Source: an uncultured Lachnospiraceae bacterium (GTDB lineage Bacteria > Bacillota > Clostridia > Lachnospirales > Lachnospiraceae). Taken from it: a DNA stretch of 6,767 bases. The position numbers and the translations under genes were made by a program. The stretch lies in assembly GCA_947175845.1 (NCBI GenBank), contig CAMWOK010000166.1, positions 1 to 6,767 on the forward strand. The letters run 5' to 3'. This document shows, piece after piece, positions 1 through 6,767 of this stretch. Positions within the stretch are counted from its first letter, which is position 1, and the number at the start of each line of letters is the position of its first letter. The notes under the pieces were generated by a model. It was not told where the DNA came from. It worked only from the letters and a program-made list of their open reading frames with translations, and ran no database searches.

Positions 1-2
1 AG

Positions 3-42
3 AATAAGTCTATAGCCTGTTCTGACTGGCTATAAACTTATT
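3..42 (+). repeat. Leader hairpin, 15-bp inverted repeat
   Basis: Positions 3-17 and 28-42 are reverse complements with a single mismatch (C10 against A35), separated by a 10-nt loop. The right arm ends 5 nt before the ribosome binding site of the first gene. No T run follows, so it does not look like a classic intrinsic terminator. It could be an mRNA-stabilising 5' hairpin, a protein-binding operator, or the end of an upstream unit outside the window. The repeat is directly visible; its role is inference. Confidence 0.7.
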
Positions 43-47
43 ATACG

Positions 48-53
48 AGGAGG
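48..53 (+). promoter_or_regulatory. Strong ribosome binding site of the first gene
   Basis: AGGAGG, embedded in GAGGAGGA, lies 8 nt before the ATG at 62. This is the strongest Shine-Dalgarno in the window. It fixes the start of the secreted protein gene and suggests high translation. Confidence 0.9.
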
Positions 54-61
54 AATTAACT

Positions 62-688
62 ATGAAACTGAAAAAAGTTTTGGCTGCAATGCTCGCGGCG
101 ACAATGGTCATGTCATCGGCAATGACAGTATGCGCTGGCTATTATGACTCAAGCAGCTCCAGTTCCAGCTCTGAGAGCACAACGACAGCTCCGGCAGATG
201 TGCACGAGGTAAATGCCCCGATAACAGTGGCAGGTACGGTTGTGAAGACGTCTGTGGCAGGCGCTTACGCGGCGAAGAGTGTGCAGGGTACAGCTGTTAT
301 AACACCGCTTGCAGAAGTGAAGGCAAGCCTGGGACTGACAGGCACACAGCAGCCGGCAATCACAATTTATGACACGGATCCAAACAAGAGTTCAAAGGCG
401 ATTGCGTGTGTCAATGCCGCTGCAGAGGTGCTGGGTGCGGAAGTGCTCACGTCGCTAAATATTGATCTGGGCGCTAAGGAGGACGGCAAGTGGGTGACGC
501 TTGCGGACGGCAGTGTGGCTCTTTCAGCAGGACTTCCCAAGGGTGCAGATCCGGCTAAGACCTACTCGGCGATCTGTGTACAGCCGGGCGGAGTTGTGAC
601 GATTCTTGAGGATCAGGATACCAATCCACTCACGGTTACTTTTGAAGTAAAGGCTGGTATCGGAACATATGCGATCGTTGCAAAATAA
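62..688 (+). CDS. Secreted protein with Ser-rich N-terminus, unknown function
   Basis: This 208-aa protein has a classic signal peptide: a basic start (MKLKK), a hydrophobic core of Ala, Met and Val, and a probable signal peptidase I site after VCA near residue 25. The mature end carries YYD followed by eight serines, then Glu, Ser and Thr residues, which looks like a flexible, possibly glycosylated linker. The rest (about residues 45-208) is rich in Val, Ala, Thr and Gly and ends in beta-like strands. It has no TM helix, LPxTG motif or catalytic motif that I recognise, so it is probably released or loosely wall-associated. The serine codons are mixed (TCA, AGC, TCC, AGT, TCT), so the tract is not a slippage-prone repeat. 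The start is set by AGGAGG 8 nt upstream. Hairpins flank the gene on both sides, suggesting its mRNA may be separately stabilised or terminated. I do not recognise the family. Confidence 0.9.
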   Translation: MKLKKVLAAMLAATMVMSSAMTVCAGYYDSSSSSSSSESTTTAPADVHEVNAPITVAGTVVKTSVAGAYAAKSVQGTAVITPLAEVKASLGLTGTQQPAITIYDTDPNKSSKAIACVNAAAEVLGAEVLTSLNIDLGAKEDGKWVTLADGSVALSAGLPKGADPAKTYSAICVQPGGVVTILEDQDTNPLTVTFEVKAGIGTYAIVAK

Positions 689-2429
689 GCAAACATCACA
701 CTGTAAACAGACAATTCCGGTATGGTGTGCTGCCACACCGGAATTGTCTGTTTACAGTGTGATGTTTGTGCTGCTTATGTTCTGTATGGCATGTCATGGG
801 ATCAGCAAAAGCTATGGATTTTATTTTCCGGCAGACGAGTTTGGATACTGGTCTTTTGCGGCCCGGCTTGCCGGATATGACTGGTCGGACATTGCGTCTC
901 TTAGCTCGTATTATTCGTATGGGTACAGTCTCGTGCTATTTCCTGTATTCGCACTGGCTGAAAACGGGATTGCCGCTTACCGCGCGGCGCTGGCTGTGAA
1001 TTATGTGATGCTGGCAGCATGTTACTTTCTGATACAGAGGGTGGAAAAGAATATTTCACCGTTCTCGGCGGCGGTGGCAGTATTTTATCCGACATGGCTT
1101 TTTTATGCGGGGACGACGTTTGCGGAAATTCTGCTGGTGCTGTTGTATGTCGTGATTTGCCTGTTGCTCTGCGCATATCTCAGGACAGGCAGAAAATATT
1201 TCATGGCACTGCTGTTTGGAGCGATGCTTTACATGTATTTTGTGCACATGCGGGCGATAGGCGTTCTGGGAAGCGGCATTGTCACGCTGCTTGTGTACGA
1301 TCTGTGTCGGGACAGGCGGAGGGTCAGATACACACTGATGCTGCTGTTATGCACGGCAGCAGTGGCGGTGGCAGGGACATTGGTAAAAAACGAGTGGACA
1401 AGCGTGGTCTATAGCGGAACGTCAGATGGATTGCAGCGTGTTAACGACTATGCAGGGCAGGCTGAAAAGCTGTTGTATCTCTTTACGGCGGAGGGGATGC
1501 GGAATTTTGTGATCAGTGTGGCAGGAAAGCTGTTGTACCTTGGGCTTGCCAGTTTCGGCATCGCTTATTTTGGAATCGCGTATGCAGTAATACAGGTGTT
1601 TGGTAAAAAGTCTGAACGGATGAACTGTTTTTACCTGTTTGTACTGCTCTCAACACTGGCAGCGGTATTGATCAGCGCAGTCTATACCATCTATCCCGGG
1701 CGTGTGGATACACTCGCGTACGGGCGATATCAGGAGTATGTCGTTCCGATTTTGCTCACAGCAGGCATCAAGTCACTGCGTGAAAAAAGCGTATCTGCGC
1801 GAAAAATGGCGCGCAGTATTCTGATTCTACTCGCGCTGGAAGCAGTTATGACCTGGCTTGTCACGGTAAGTCTGCGCGCGTATGGACAGACGGATTTTTT
1901 TGGCAATACAATCTGTGGAATAAGCTGGCTGTACAATCCAGAACGGTTTGAGCCAGTGTCTTTTTACTGTCTGGCCTATGGAACGGGTGCGGTGCTGACC
2001 GTGCTGGCGTGTGTGGGAATCTGGTGGACTGGCAGGAAAAAAGCGGGAGAACTATTCCTGATGTTGCTTGTGGCACTGCAGATTGCCGTCAGTATGAGGC
2101 TGTCTGCAATGTACCTGGACGACGCAAGGCTCGGATGTTTCCGGGACACGATGATAATGGAGAAAATTCAGGAAATAAACACGGAGAATACAAGGGAAGT
2201 CTATTACAGTACAGGCGGGGAAAATTTCGGAAATATTGGCATCCTGCAGTTTATGATGCGGGATACAAAGATACATATCATCAAAGAGAATTACAGCGTG
2301 GCAAATCAGCGTGCAGAAGATTTGCTTCTGACGGATTATCGCAGCAGCCAGGCAGTGGTGCTGAAAGAGGTGTACGACAGACATCTGACATGTGGACATT
2401 TTACATTGTTTTACAATGAGACAGAATAG
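669..2429 (+). CDS. Polytopic membrane protein, GT-C glycosyltransferase-like
   Basis: This 586-aa protein has roughly 11-13 hydrophobic segments followed by a soluble C-terminal domain of about 100 residues (from about 480). Just after the first TM helix lies PADEFGYW (residues 54-61), whose Asp-Glu pair (56-57) sits where GT-C enzymes such as the PMT/ArnT relatives carry their acidic catalytic motif in the first outer loop. A SYYSYGYS stretch follows at about 80-87. The soluble C-terminal domain also fits GT-C architecture. GT-C enzymes transfer sugars from polyprenyl-phosphate donors on the outer membrane face. The start is uncertain: ATG 669 overlaps the previous gene by 20 nt and lacks a good Shine-Dalgarno, and ATG 762 also lacks one and would leave TM1 (about residues 26-44) too short. 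TTG 678 and TTG 744 are other options. I favour an upstream start, possibly by coupling to the preceding gene. The family assignment is moderate and the substrate unknown. Confidence 0.8.
   Translation: MRSLQNKQTSHCKQTIPVWCAATPELSVYSVMFVLLMFCMACHGISKSYGFYFPADEFGYWSFAARLAGYDWSDIASLSSYYSYGYSLVLFPVFALAENGIAAYRAALAVNYVMLAACYFLIQRVEKNISPFSAAVAVFYPTWLFYAGTTFAEILLVLLYVVICLLLCAYLRTGRKYFMALLFGAMLYMYFVHMRAIGVLGSGIVTLLVYDLCRDRRRVRYTLMLLLCTAAVAVAGTLVKNEWTSVVYSGTSDGLQRVNDYAGQAEKLLYLFTAEGMRNFVISVAGKLLYLGLASFGIAYFGIAYAVIQVFGKKSERMNCFYLFVLLSTLAAVLISAVYTIYPGRVDTLAYGRYQEYVVPILLTAGIKSLREKSVSARKMARSILILLALEAVMTWLVTVSLRAYGQTDFFGNTICGISWLYNPERFEPVSFYCLAYGTGAVLTVLACVGIWWTGRKKAGELFLMLLVALQIAVSMRLSAMYLDDARLGCFRDTMIMEKIQEINTENTREVYYSTGGENFGNIGILQFMMRDTKIHIIKENYSVANQRAEDLLLTDYRSSQAVVLKEVYDRHLTCGHFTLFYNETE
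690..768 (+). repeat. 32-bp perfect inverted repeat (terminator or attenuator candidate)
   Basis: Positions 690-721 and 737-768 are exact reverse complements with a 15-nt loop (722-736). An inner hairpin GGTGTG-CTGC-CACACC (724-739) can form as an alternative top. The structure starts 2 nt after the TAA of the secreted-protein gene, where a terminator would be expected. The right arm is followed by GTGCTGCTTATG and not a T run, so simple Rho-independent termination is doubtful. The hairpin lies inside the 5' part of the next reading frame (start 669) and covers the ATG at 762, so it could partly terminate, act as an RNase III or processing site, or gate translation. The repeat is certain; the function is inference. 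Confidence 0.9.
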
Positions 2430-2444
2430 TTTGTGGAATGAAAT

Positions 2445-2450
2445 GAGGGA
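2445..2450 (+). promoter_or_regulatory. Ribosome binding site deciding the SH3b gene start
   Basis: GAGGGA lies only 2 nt before the GTG at 2453 but 8 nt before the in-frame GTG at 2459. The spacing therefore favours 2459 as the true start and trims two residues. Confidence 0.65.
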
Positions 2451-2458
2451 CGGTGGAC

Positions 2459-2935
2459 GTGAAAAAAGGGTTAGGAGGAATCGTGTGTGCTCTTATCATT
2501 CTGTGTGTGATGGGAGAGTCAGTGTGTGCAGCGGCTGCTGAGGACGAAAAGAAAGCCAACACGGTATGGCAGACAACCAGTGACGTGGAGCTTCATGAGA
2601 GTCCGGATGCAGCGTCGGCTGTGACAGATGTCCTTTCGGGCGGAACACCAGTAATGCTCAGAGAGGATGAAAAAGAGGGATGGTGTCTGGTAATGTACCA
2701 GGACATTACAGGTTATCTCCAGTCTGGTTCTTTGGAGCTGCTGGGCAGCCAGACAGGTCTGGACAGCGAATTTCAGGATATTAAGGAAGCAGGCAGACTG
2801 TCGTTTCAGGAGGCAGAGGCGGTAAAAGAGCGCATCGAGGCGGAGAGAATCTGGGGAGCAGTGATCGTTGTGCTGGTTACAGCCATCTTTGGCGTCGGTA
2901 TCCTCTCGGCATTAAAAAGAAATAAGAGCGTATGA
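2459..2935 (+). CDS. Membrane-anchored extracellular SH3b-domain protein
   Basis: From GTG 2459 this gives 158 aa (160 if GTG 2453 is used). An N-terminal signal sequence (MKKGLGG then a hydrophobic core, Ala-rich exit near 24-27) is followed by a bacterial SH3-like domain at about residues 34-96. That domain shows the usual pattern: a VELHESPD strand, a central GGTPVML strand, EGWCLVMYQDITGYL, and a closing strand SLELLG. A polar, Glu-rich, probably helical stalk (about 102-130) leads into one TM helix (about 132-152) and a short basic tail KRNKSV. It is thus a single-pass protein with the SH3b domain outside. SH3b domains commonly bind peptidoglycan or wall polymers, so it may tether or sense the wall for the glycan machinery; that role is inference. 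It lies 29 nt after the GT-C-like gene, and its TGA overlaps the ATG of the next gene (ATGA), implying translational coupling. Confidence 0.85.
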   Translation: MKKGLGGIVCALIILCVMGESVCAAAAEDEKKANTVWQTTSDVELHESPDAASAVTDVLSGGTPVMLREDEKEGWCLVMYQDITGYLQSGSLELLGSQTGLDSEFQDIKEAGRLSFQEAEAVKERIEAERIWGAVIVVLVTAIFGVGILSALKRNKSV

Positions 2936-4437
2936 ATAGAGACAGGAACAAGATCTTTCTGACAGTGATGTTCGTCGTCTGCATCCTTATCCAGATAGAC
3001 GTAAATGTGTTTCGAATTAATATCAAAATCGCACTGATAACAGTGGGCGTACTGATCGCGCTGTCGGCCAGACTGATGACGGACAGAGGATTTGTGGAAA
3101 TAAAGACAGACCATATTGACAGAGCAGTCTATCTGGCGGGTGTGCTTGCGCTGGCGGGAATGTTGTCCAAAGTAATTTTGGATCCGCAAGATTACGGGAA
3201 ATATATGACACTGCTGTCATTATGTCTGCTTTACTTTGCAGCCAGAAACTATCTGCAGGATATCAGTGAGGATATGCTCTTTCTCGGAAGCGTACTGAAT
3301 GCGGTTCCAAGCATTCTGCTGTTGTATCATTATTTCGTGGACACAGATTTTCAGTTTCCGGTCTCGCACCTGCTGCAGGCAGACGCAATCCTTCCATGGC
3401 TTTTGCTGGCAGTCACGGTGAATGTGCTGGGCTTCTGCGTCGATGACGGGAGACAGCTCTGGTATGGGGCAAATGCAGTTGTTGGATTTTTTCTTTTATT
3501 TTTGCAGGATAATGCGGCTGCAAATGTCATGGCAGGAGCGGTATTTTTGCAGATATCCCTGCGCTACATGACACGCAGAACGACAGTGAGGCGCGTCGGA
3601 CTGATGTTTTTTGCGTATGCATTGCTGCTGTGCAATATGGCGTTGATCACAAATTATACAGATATTCTGTGTGAGGAGGCTGCAGCAAAAGTCTCTTATG
3701 ACTTGGAGTTGAGCGTGTACGCGGAGTTGATGCTGGCAGTATTTGGGGTCTGGTTTTTCCATACATGGGATAAGTGTGATGGAGAAAGTGACGAGGAAGA
3801 CAATCTACTGCCGCAGTTTAGGGGATTTTTTAAAAAGGCAGCAATCATGGTTTTTATTGTCTTTTCGACGGCCGCGTCTGCAGGCATCCGGGGAGGCACA
3901 GATATTGTTCCAGATGTATTTGGAAAAGCGGCAGAGCTGGTTTTTCAGAGTCTAAAGACACAGAGAGGCATTTTGGAGATGGCGGCGGTATTGTACGGGA
4001 TTCCCGGCGTCATCCTGACAGGATATTTTCTGTACGGAGTGTTGGATGTACTGCGGAAGAACAGACTGTTAAAGACATCTAGGCACAGAAAGGTGTTTCG
4101 TATCGTGTCATGGGTGTTTGCGGTACAGGCATTGTTTCTGACACAGTCCATGGCATCCCTGCCGCTGTATCTCATCTTTGTGGCAGTCATGCTCAATGAA
4201 CGCGGAGATATGGAAACTGCCGTGGAGGCGCTGCCAGATAAACGGTGTGCAAGCGGCAGGGTTGCGGCAGAATGGCCAAAAGAACACGAGGCGGAACAAA
4301 AGAAAGGGGAGCGCGCAAATGAAACTGATCATTCAGATTCCATGCTACAACGAGGCAGAGACCCTGGAGGTCGCGCTGAACGAACTGCCAGAAAAACTCG
4401 ACGGCATCGACCAGATAGAATATCTGATCATCAATGA
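2932..4437 (+). CDS. Polytopic membrane protein, about 12 TM, function unknown
   Basis: This 501-aa protein starts at an ATG that overlaps the preceding stop codon (ATGA), so it is probably translated by coupling; only a weak purine stretch precedes it. By eye it has about 12 hydrophobic segments between residues 8 and 420, an acidic cytosolic-type loop DGESDEED near 285, and a hydrophilic tail from about 421. In size and topology it resembles O-antigen polymerase or ligase proteins and polysaccharide transporters, but I see no signature motif, so function is left open. Its neighbours (GT-C-like, GT2, GT4) argue for a part in surface glycan assembly. The oddity is the 3' end: the last 39 codons (4319-4437) lie inside the GT2 coding region in another frame, giving an Arg-rich, low-confidence tail. 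The true end may differ, for example through a frameshift in the sequence or the strain. Confidence 0.8.
   Translation: MNRDRNKIFLTVMFVVCILIQIDVNVFRINIKIALITVGVLIALSARLMTDRGFVEIKTDHIDRAVYLAGVLALAGMLSKVILDPQDYGKYMTLLSLCLLYFAARNYLQDISEDMLFLGSVLNAVPSILLLYHYFVDTDFQFPVSHLLQADAILPWLLLAVTVNVLGFCVDDGRQLWYGANAVVGFFLLFLQDNAAANVMAGAVFLQISLRYMTRRTTVRRVGLMFFAYALLLCNMALITNYTDILCEEAAAKVSYDLELSVYAELMLAVFGVWFFHTWDKCDGESDEEDNLLPQFRGFFKKAAIMVFIVFSTAASAGIRGGTDIVPDVFGKAAELVFQSLKTQRGILEMAAVLYGIPGVILTGYFLYGVLDVLRKNRLLKTSRHRKVFRIVSWVFAVQALFLTQSMASLPLYLIFVAVMLNERGDMETAVEALPDKRCASGRVAAEWPKEHEAEQKKGERANETDHSDSMLQRGRDPGGRAERTARKTRRHRPDRISDHQ
4306..4311 (+). promoter_or_regulatory. Ribosome binding site deciding the GT2 start
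   Basis: GGGGAG sits 7 nt before the ATG at 4319. It selects this start over the upstream in-frame ATG at 4178, which would add 47 residues with no family resemblance, encoded inside the previous gene. Confidence 0.85.
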
Positions 4438-5359
4438 CGGAAGCAGGGACAACACGGTCGGGGTGGCGAAGAACTGGGGTGTGCACCATGTTGTGAGTTT
4501 CACGCAGAACAAAGGGCTCGCCAGAGGGTTCATGGCAGGAATTGATGAGTGCCTGCGGCAGGGGGCGGACATTATCGTGAATACGGATGCGGACAATCAG
4601 TATTGTGCCGAGGACATACAGAAGCTCATACAGCCGATTCTTGAAGGCAGGGCGGATTATGTAATCGGGGCAAGGCCGATCGACGAGACGGAGCACTTTT
4701 CTTTTGTCAAGAAGAAGCTGCAGCATCTGGGGAGCTGGGCGGTGCGGAAAGCCTCGAACACCAATATCCCGGATGCGCCGAGTGGATTTCGCGCACTCAG
4801 CCGCGATGCCGCCATGCGTATCAATGTGGTAAATGACTATACATACACACTTGAGACCATTGTGCAGGCGGGCCGTGAAAAGCTTGCGATCACAAGCGTT
4901 CCGATCCGCACAAACTCCGAACTGCGCCCGTCGCGGCTTTTTAAGAGTATATGGAGTTACGTGAAAAAGTCGATGGTCACGATCCTGCGGGCGTACATGA
5001 TGTACAAGCCGCTGAAATTTTTTACGTTTCTGATGCTGCCGCCGGCAGTGGTGGGGTTAGCCTTTATTGTCCGCTATTTTGTCTATGTGGCGGCGGGCAC
5101 TGCAAACGGGCATGTTCAGTCGCTGATCCTGGCGTGCACACTGCTGCTCATGGGATTTGTGACTTTTACGATCGGATTGGTTTCCGATGTCATCGCCGCG
5201 AACCGAAGGCTGCTGCAGGATACGCAGTATCATACGCGCAGGGCGGAGTACGATGCAATCTACGCGCAGATCCAGCTTGAACAGGGACCGGTTCGGACAT
5301 ACAGCGTTGTGGGTGAGAAGGCGCAGTATGAGAAGGAATATGGCAGTTCTGTGATATAG
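4319..5359 (+). CDS. GT2 family glycosyltransferase, DPM1/GtrB-like, two C-terminal TM helices
   Basis: The 346-aa protein opens directly with the GT-A fold: IIQIPCYNEAE (residues 4-14), the nucleotide-binding INDGSRDNT (38-46), QNKGLARGF (63-71), and the metal-binding DxD as TDADNQY (89-95). DAPSGFRA (152-159) matches the acceptor-side region of polyprenyl-phosphate sugar synthases. Two TM helices follow at about 234-259 and 266-294, then a polar cytosolic tail of about 50 residues. GT2 enzymes with this C-terminal TM pair (GtrB, CsbB types) transfer a sugar from a nucleotide donor to undecaprenyl phosphate on the inner membrane face. The GT-C-like protein upstream is a plausible user of that product. 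The start at 4319 is supported by GGGGAG 7 nt upstream and by family alignment. It overlaps the preceding frame by 119 nt, which is unusually long. No GtrA-like flippase is seen in the window. Family assignment is firm; sugar and acceptor are unknown. Confidence 0.93.
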   Translation: MKLIIQIPCYNEAETLEVALNELPEKLDGIDQIEYLIINDGSRDNTVGVAKNWGVHHVVSFTQNKGLARGFMAGIDECLRQGADIIVNTDADNQYCAEDIQKLIQPILEGRADYVIGARPIDETEHFSFVKKKLQHLGSWAVRKASNTNIPDAPSGFRALSRDAAMRINVVNDYTYTLETIVQAGREKLAITSVPIRTNSELRPSRLFKSIWSYVKKSMVTILRAYMMYKPLKFFTFLMLPPAVVGLAFIVRYFVYVAAGTANGHVQSLILACTLLLMGFVTFTIGLVSDVIAANRRLLQDTQYHTRRAEYDAIYAQIQLEQGPVRTYSVVGEKAQYEKEYGSSVI

Positions 5360-5361
5360 AG

Positions 5362-5433
5362 ATGCAGTTTAACGTGCTGTTACAAGTCACACTCGCGTCA
5401 GTTTTTATCGGTGCACCCGTGATTGCGGTGTGA
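5362..5433 (+). CDS. Possible 23-aa hydrophobic peptide
   Basis: Between the two glycosyltransferase genes a short frame starts 2 nt after the GT2 stop and encodes a 23-residue, almost wholly hydrophobic peptide (MQFNVLLQV...GAPVIAV), long enough for one TM helix. It has only a weak GAG just before the ATG and no known relatives that I recognise. It could be a tiny membrane peptide, the remnant of a lost gene, or chance. The rest of the 125-nt gap (5360-5484) shows no convincing terminator or promoter. Confidence 0.2.
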   Translation: MQFNVLLQVTLASVFIGAPVIAV

Positions 5434-5471
5434 AAAGCAGCAATGTACCTTGACACAGGACGGTTTTCGTT

Positions 5472-5476
5472 GGGAG
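5472..5476 (+). promoter_or_regulatory. Ribosome binding site deciding the GT4 start
   Basis: GGGAG is 8 nt before the ATG at 5485. An in-frame ATG at 5443 would add 14 residues but has no Shine-Dalgarno, and the GT4 fold begins right after 5485. Confidence 0.75.
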
Positions 5477-5484
5477 TTTTTTCG

Positions 5485-6767
<1,283 letters not shown>

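Noticed and set aside
39..44. TATTAT as a -10 box for the first gene
   Set aside because: It would leave a leader of only about 12-17 nt, has no -35 partner at the right spacing, and overlaps the hairpin arm.
690..768. Inverted repeat as insertion-sequence ends
   Set aside because: The arms are only 15 nt apart, and there is no transposase gene or target duplication nearby.
4178..4318. 47-residue N-terminal extension of the GT2 protein
   Set aside because: There is no family similarity in the extension, and GGGGAG directly precedes the ATG at 4319, where the GT-A fold begins.
4193..4726. 177-codon open frame on the - strand
   Set aside because: It is antisense to the GT2 gene and the end of the 12-TM gene, has no recognisable domain or ribosome binding site, and is explained as a shadow frame.
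5450..5455. TTGACA, a perfect -35-like hexamer before the GT4 gene
   Set aside because: No acceptable -10 hexamer is found 16-18 nt downstream, so a promoter is not supported.

Overview
The window looks like a chromosomal piece from a Gram-positive anaerobe of class Clostridia, most likely a Lachnospiraceae-type gut bacterium. The grounds are roughly balanced GC (judged by eye), strong AGGAGG-type ribosome binding sites, Gram-positive signal peptides, and membrane-protein and glycosyltransferase types familiar from that group. This placement is inference; no marker gene is present. All supported genes lie on the + strand.

Layout. Positions 1-61 hold a leader with a 15-bp, one-mismatch hairpin and a near-perfect Shine-Dalgarno. 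Next is a 208-aa secreted protein with a serine-rich N-terminus (62-688). Its stop codon is followed at once by a 32-bp perfect inverted repeat (690-768), which overlaps the 5' end of a 586-aa polytopic membrane protein resembling GT-C glycosyltransferases (669-2429). Then come a small SH3b protein with a C-terminal membrane anchor (2459-2935), an approximately 12-TM membrane protein of unknown function (2932-4437), a GT2 family glycosyltransferase with two C-terminal TM helices (4319-5359), and a GT4 family glycosyltransferase (5485 to the window end, no stop reached).

How the genes may work together. From 669 to 5359 the genes overlap or sit within 30 nt of each other, so they probably form one operon for building or decorating a cell-surface glycan. 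A DPM1/GtrB-like GT2 enzyme can make a polyprenyl-phosphate sugar, and a GT-C enzyme can use such a donor outside the membrane. The 12-TM protein could be a transporter, polymerase or ligase, and the GT4 enzyme could add sugars from the cytoplasm. The SH3b protein could bind or sense the wall. The enzyme families are read from sequence; the pathway is inference.

The last ~120 bases are suspicious: about 12 copies of AGAC, then an A run, then 18 G at the very end. This looks like a degraded contig end, although the AGAC tract could instead be a real phase-variable repeat. The observations most worth checking are the long hairpin between the first two genes, the 119-nt overlap between the 12-TM gene and the GT2 gene, and the repeat tract at the 3' end of the GT4 gene.
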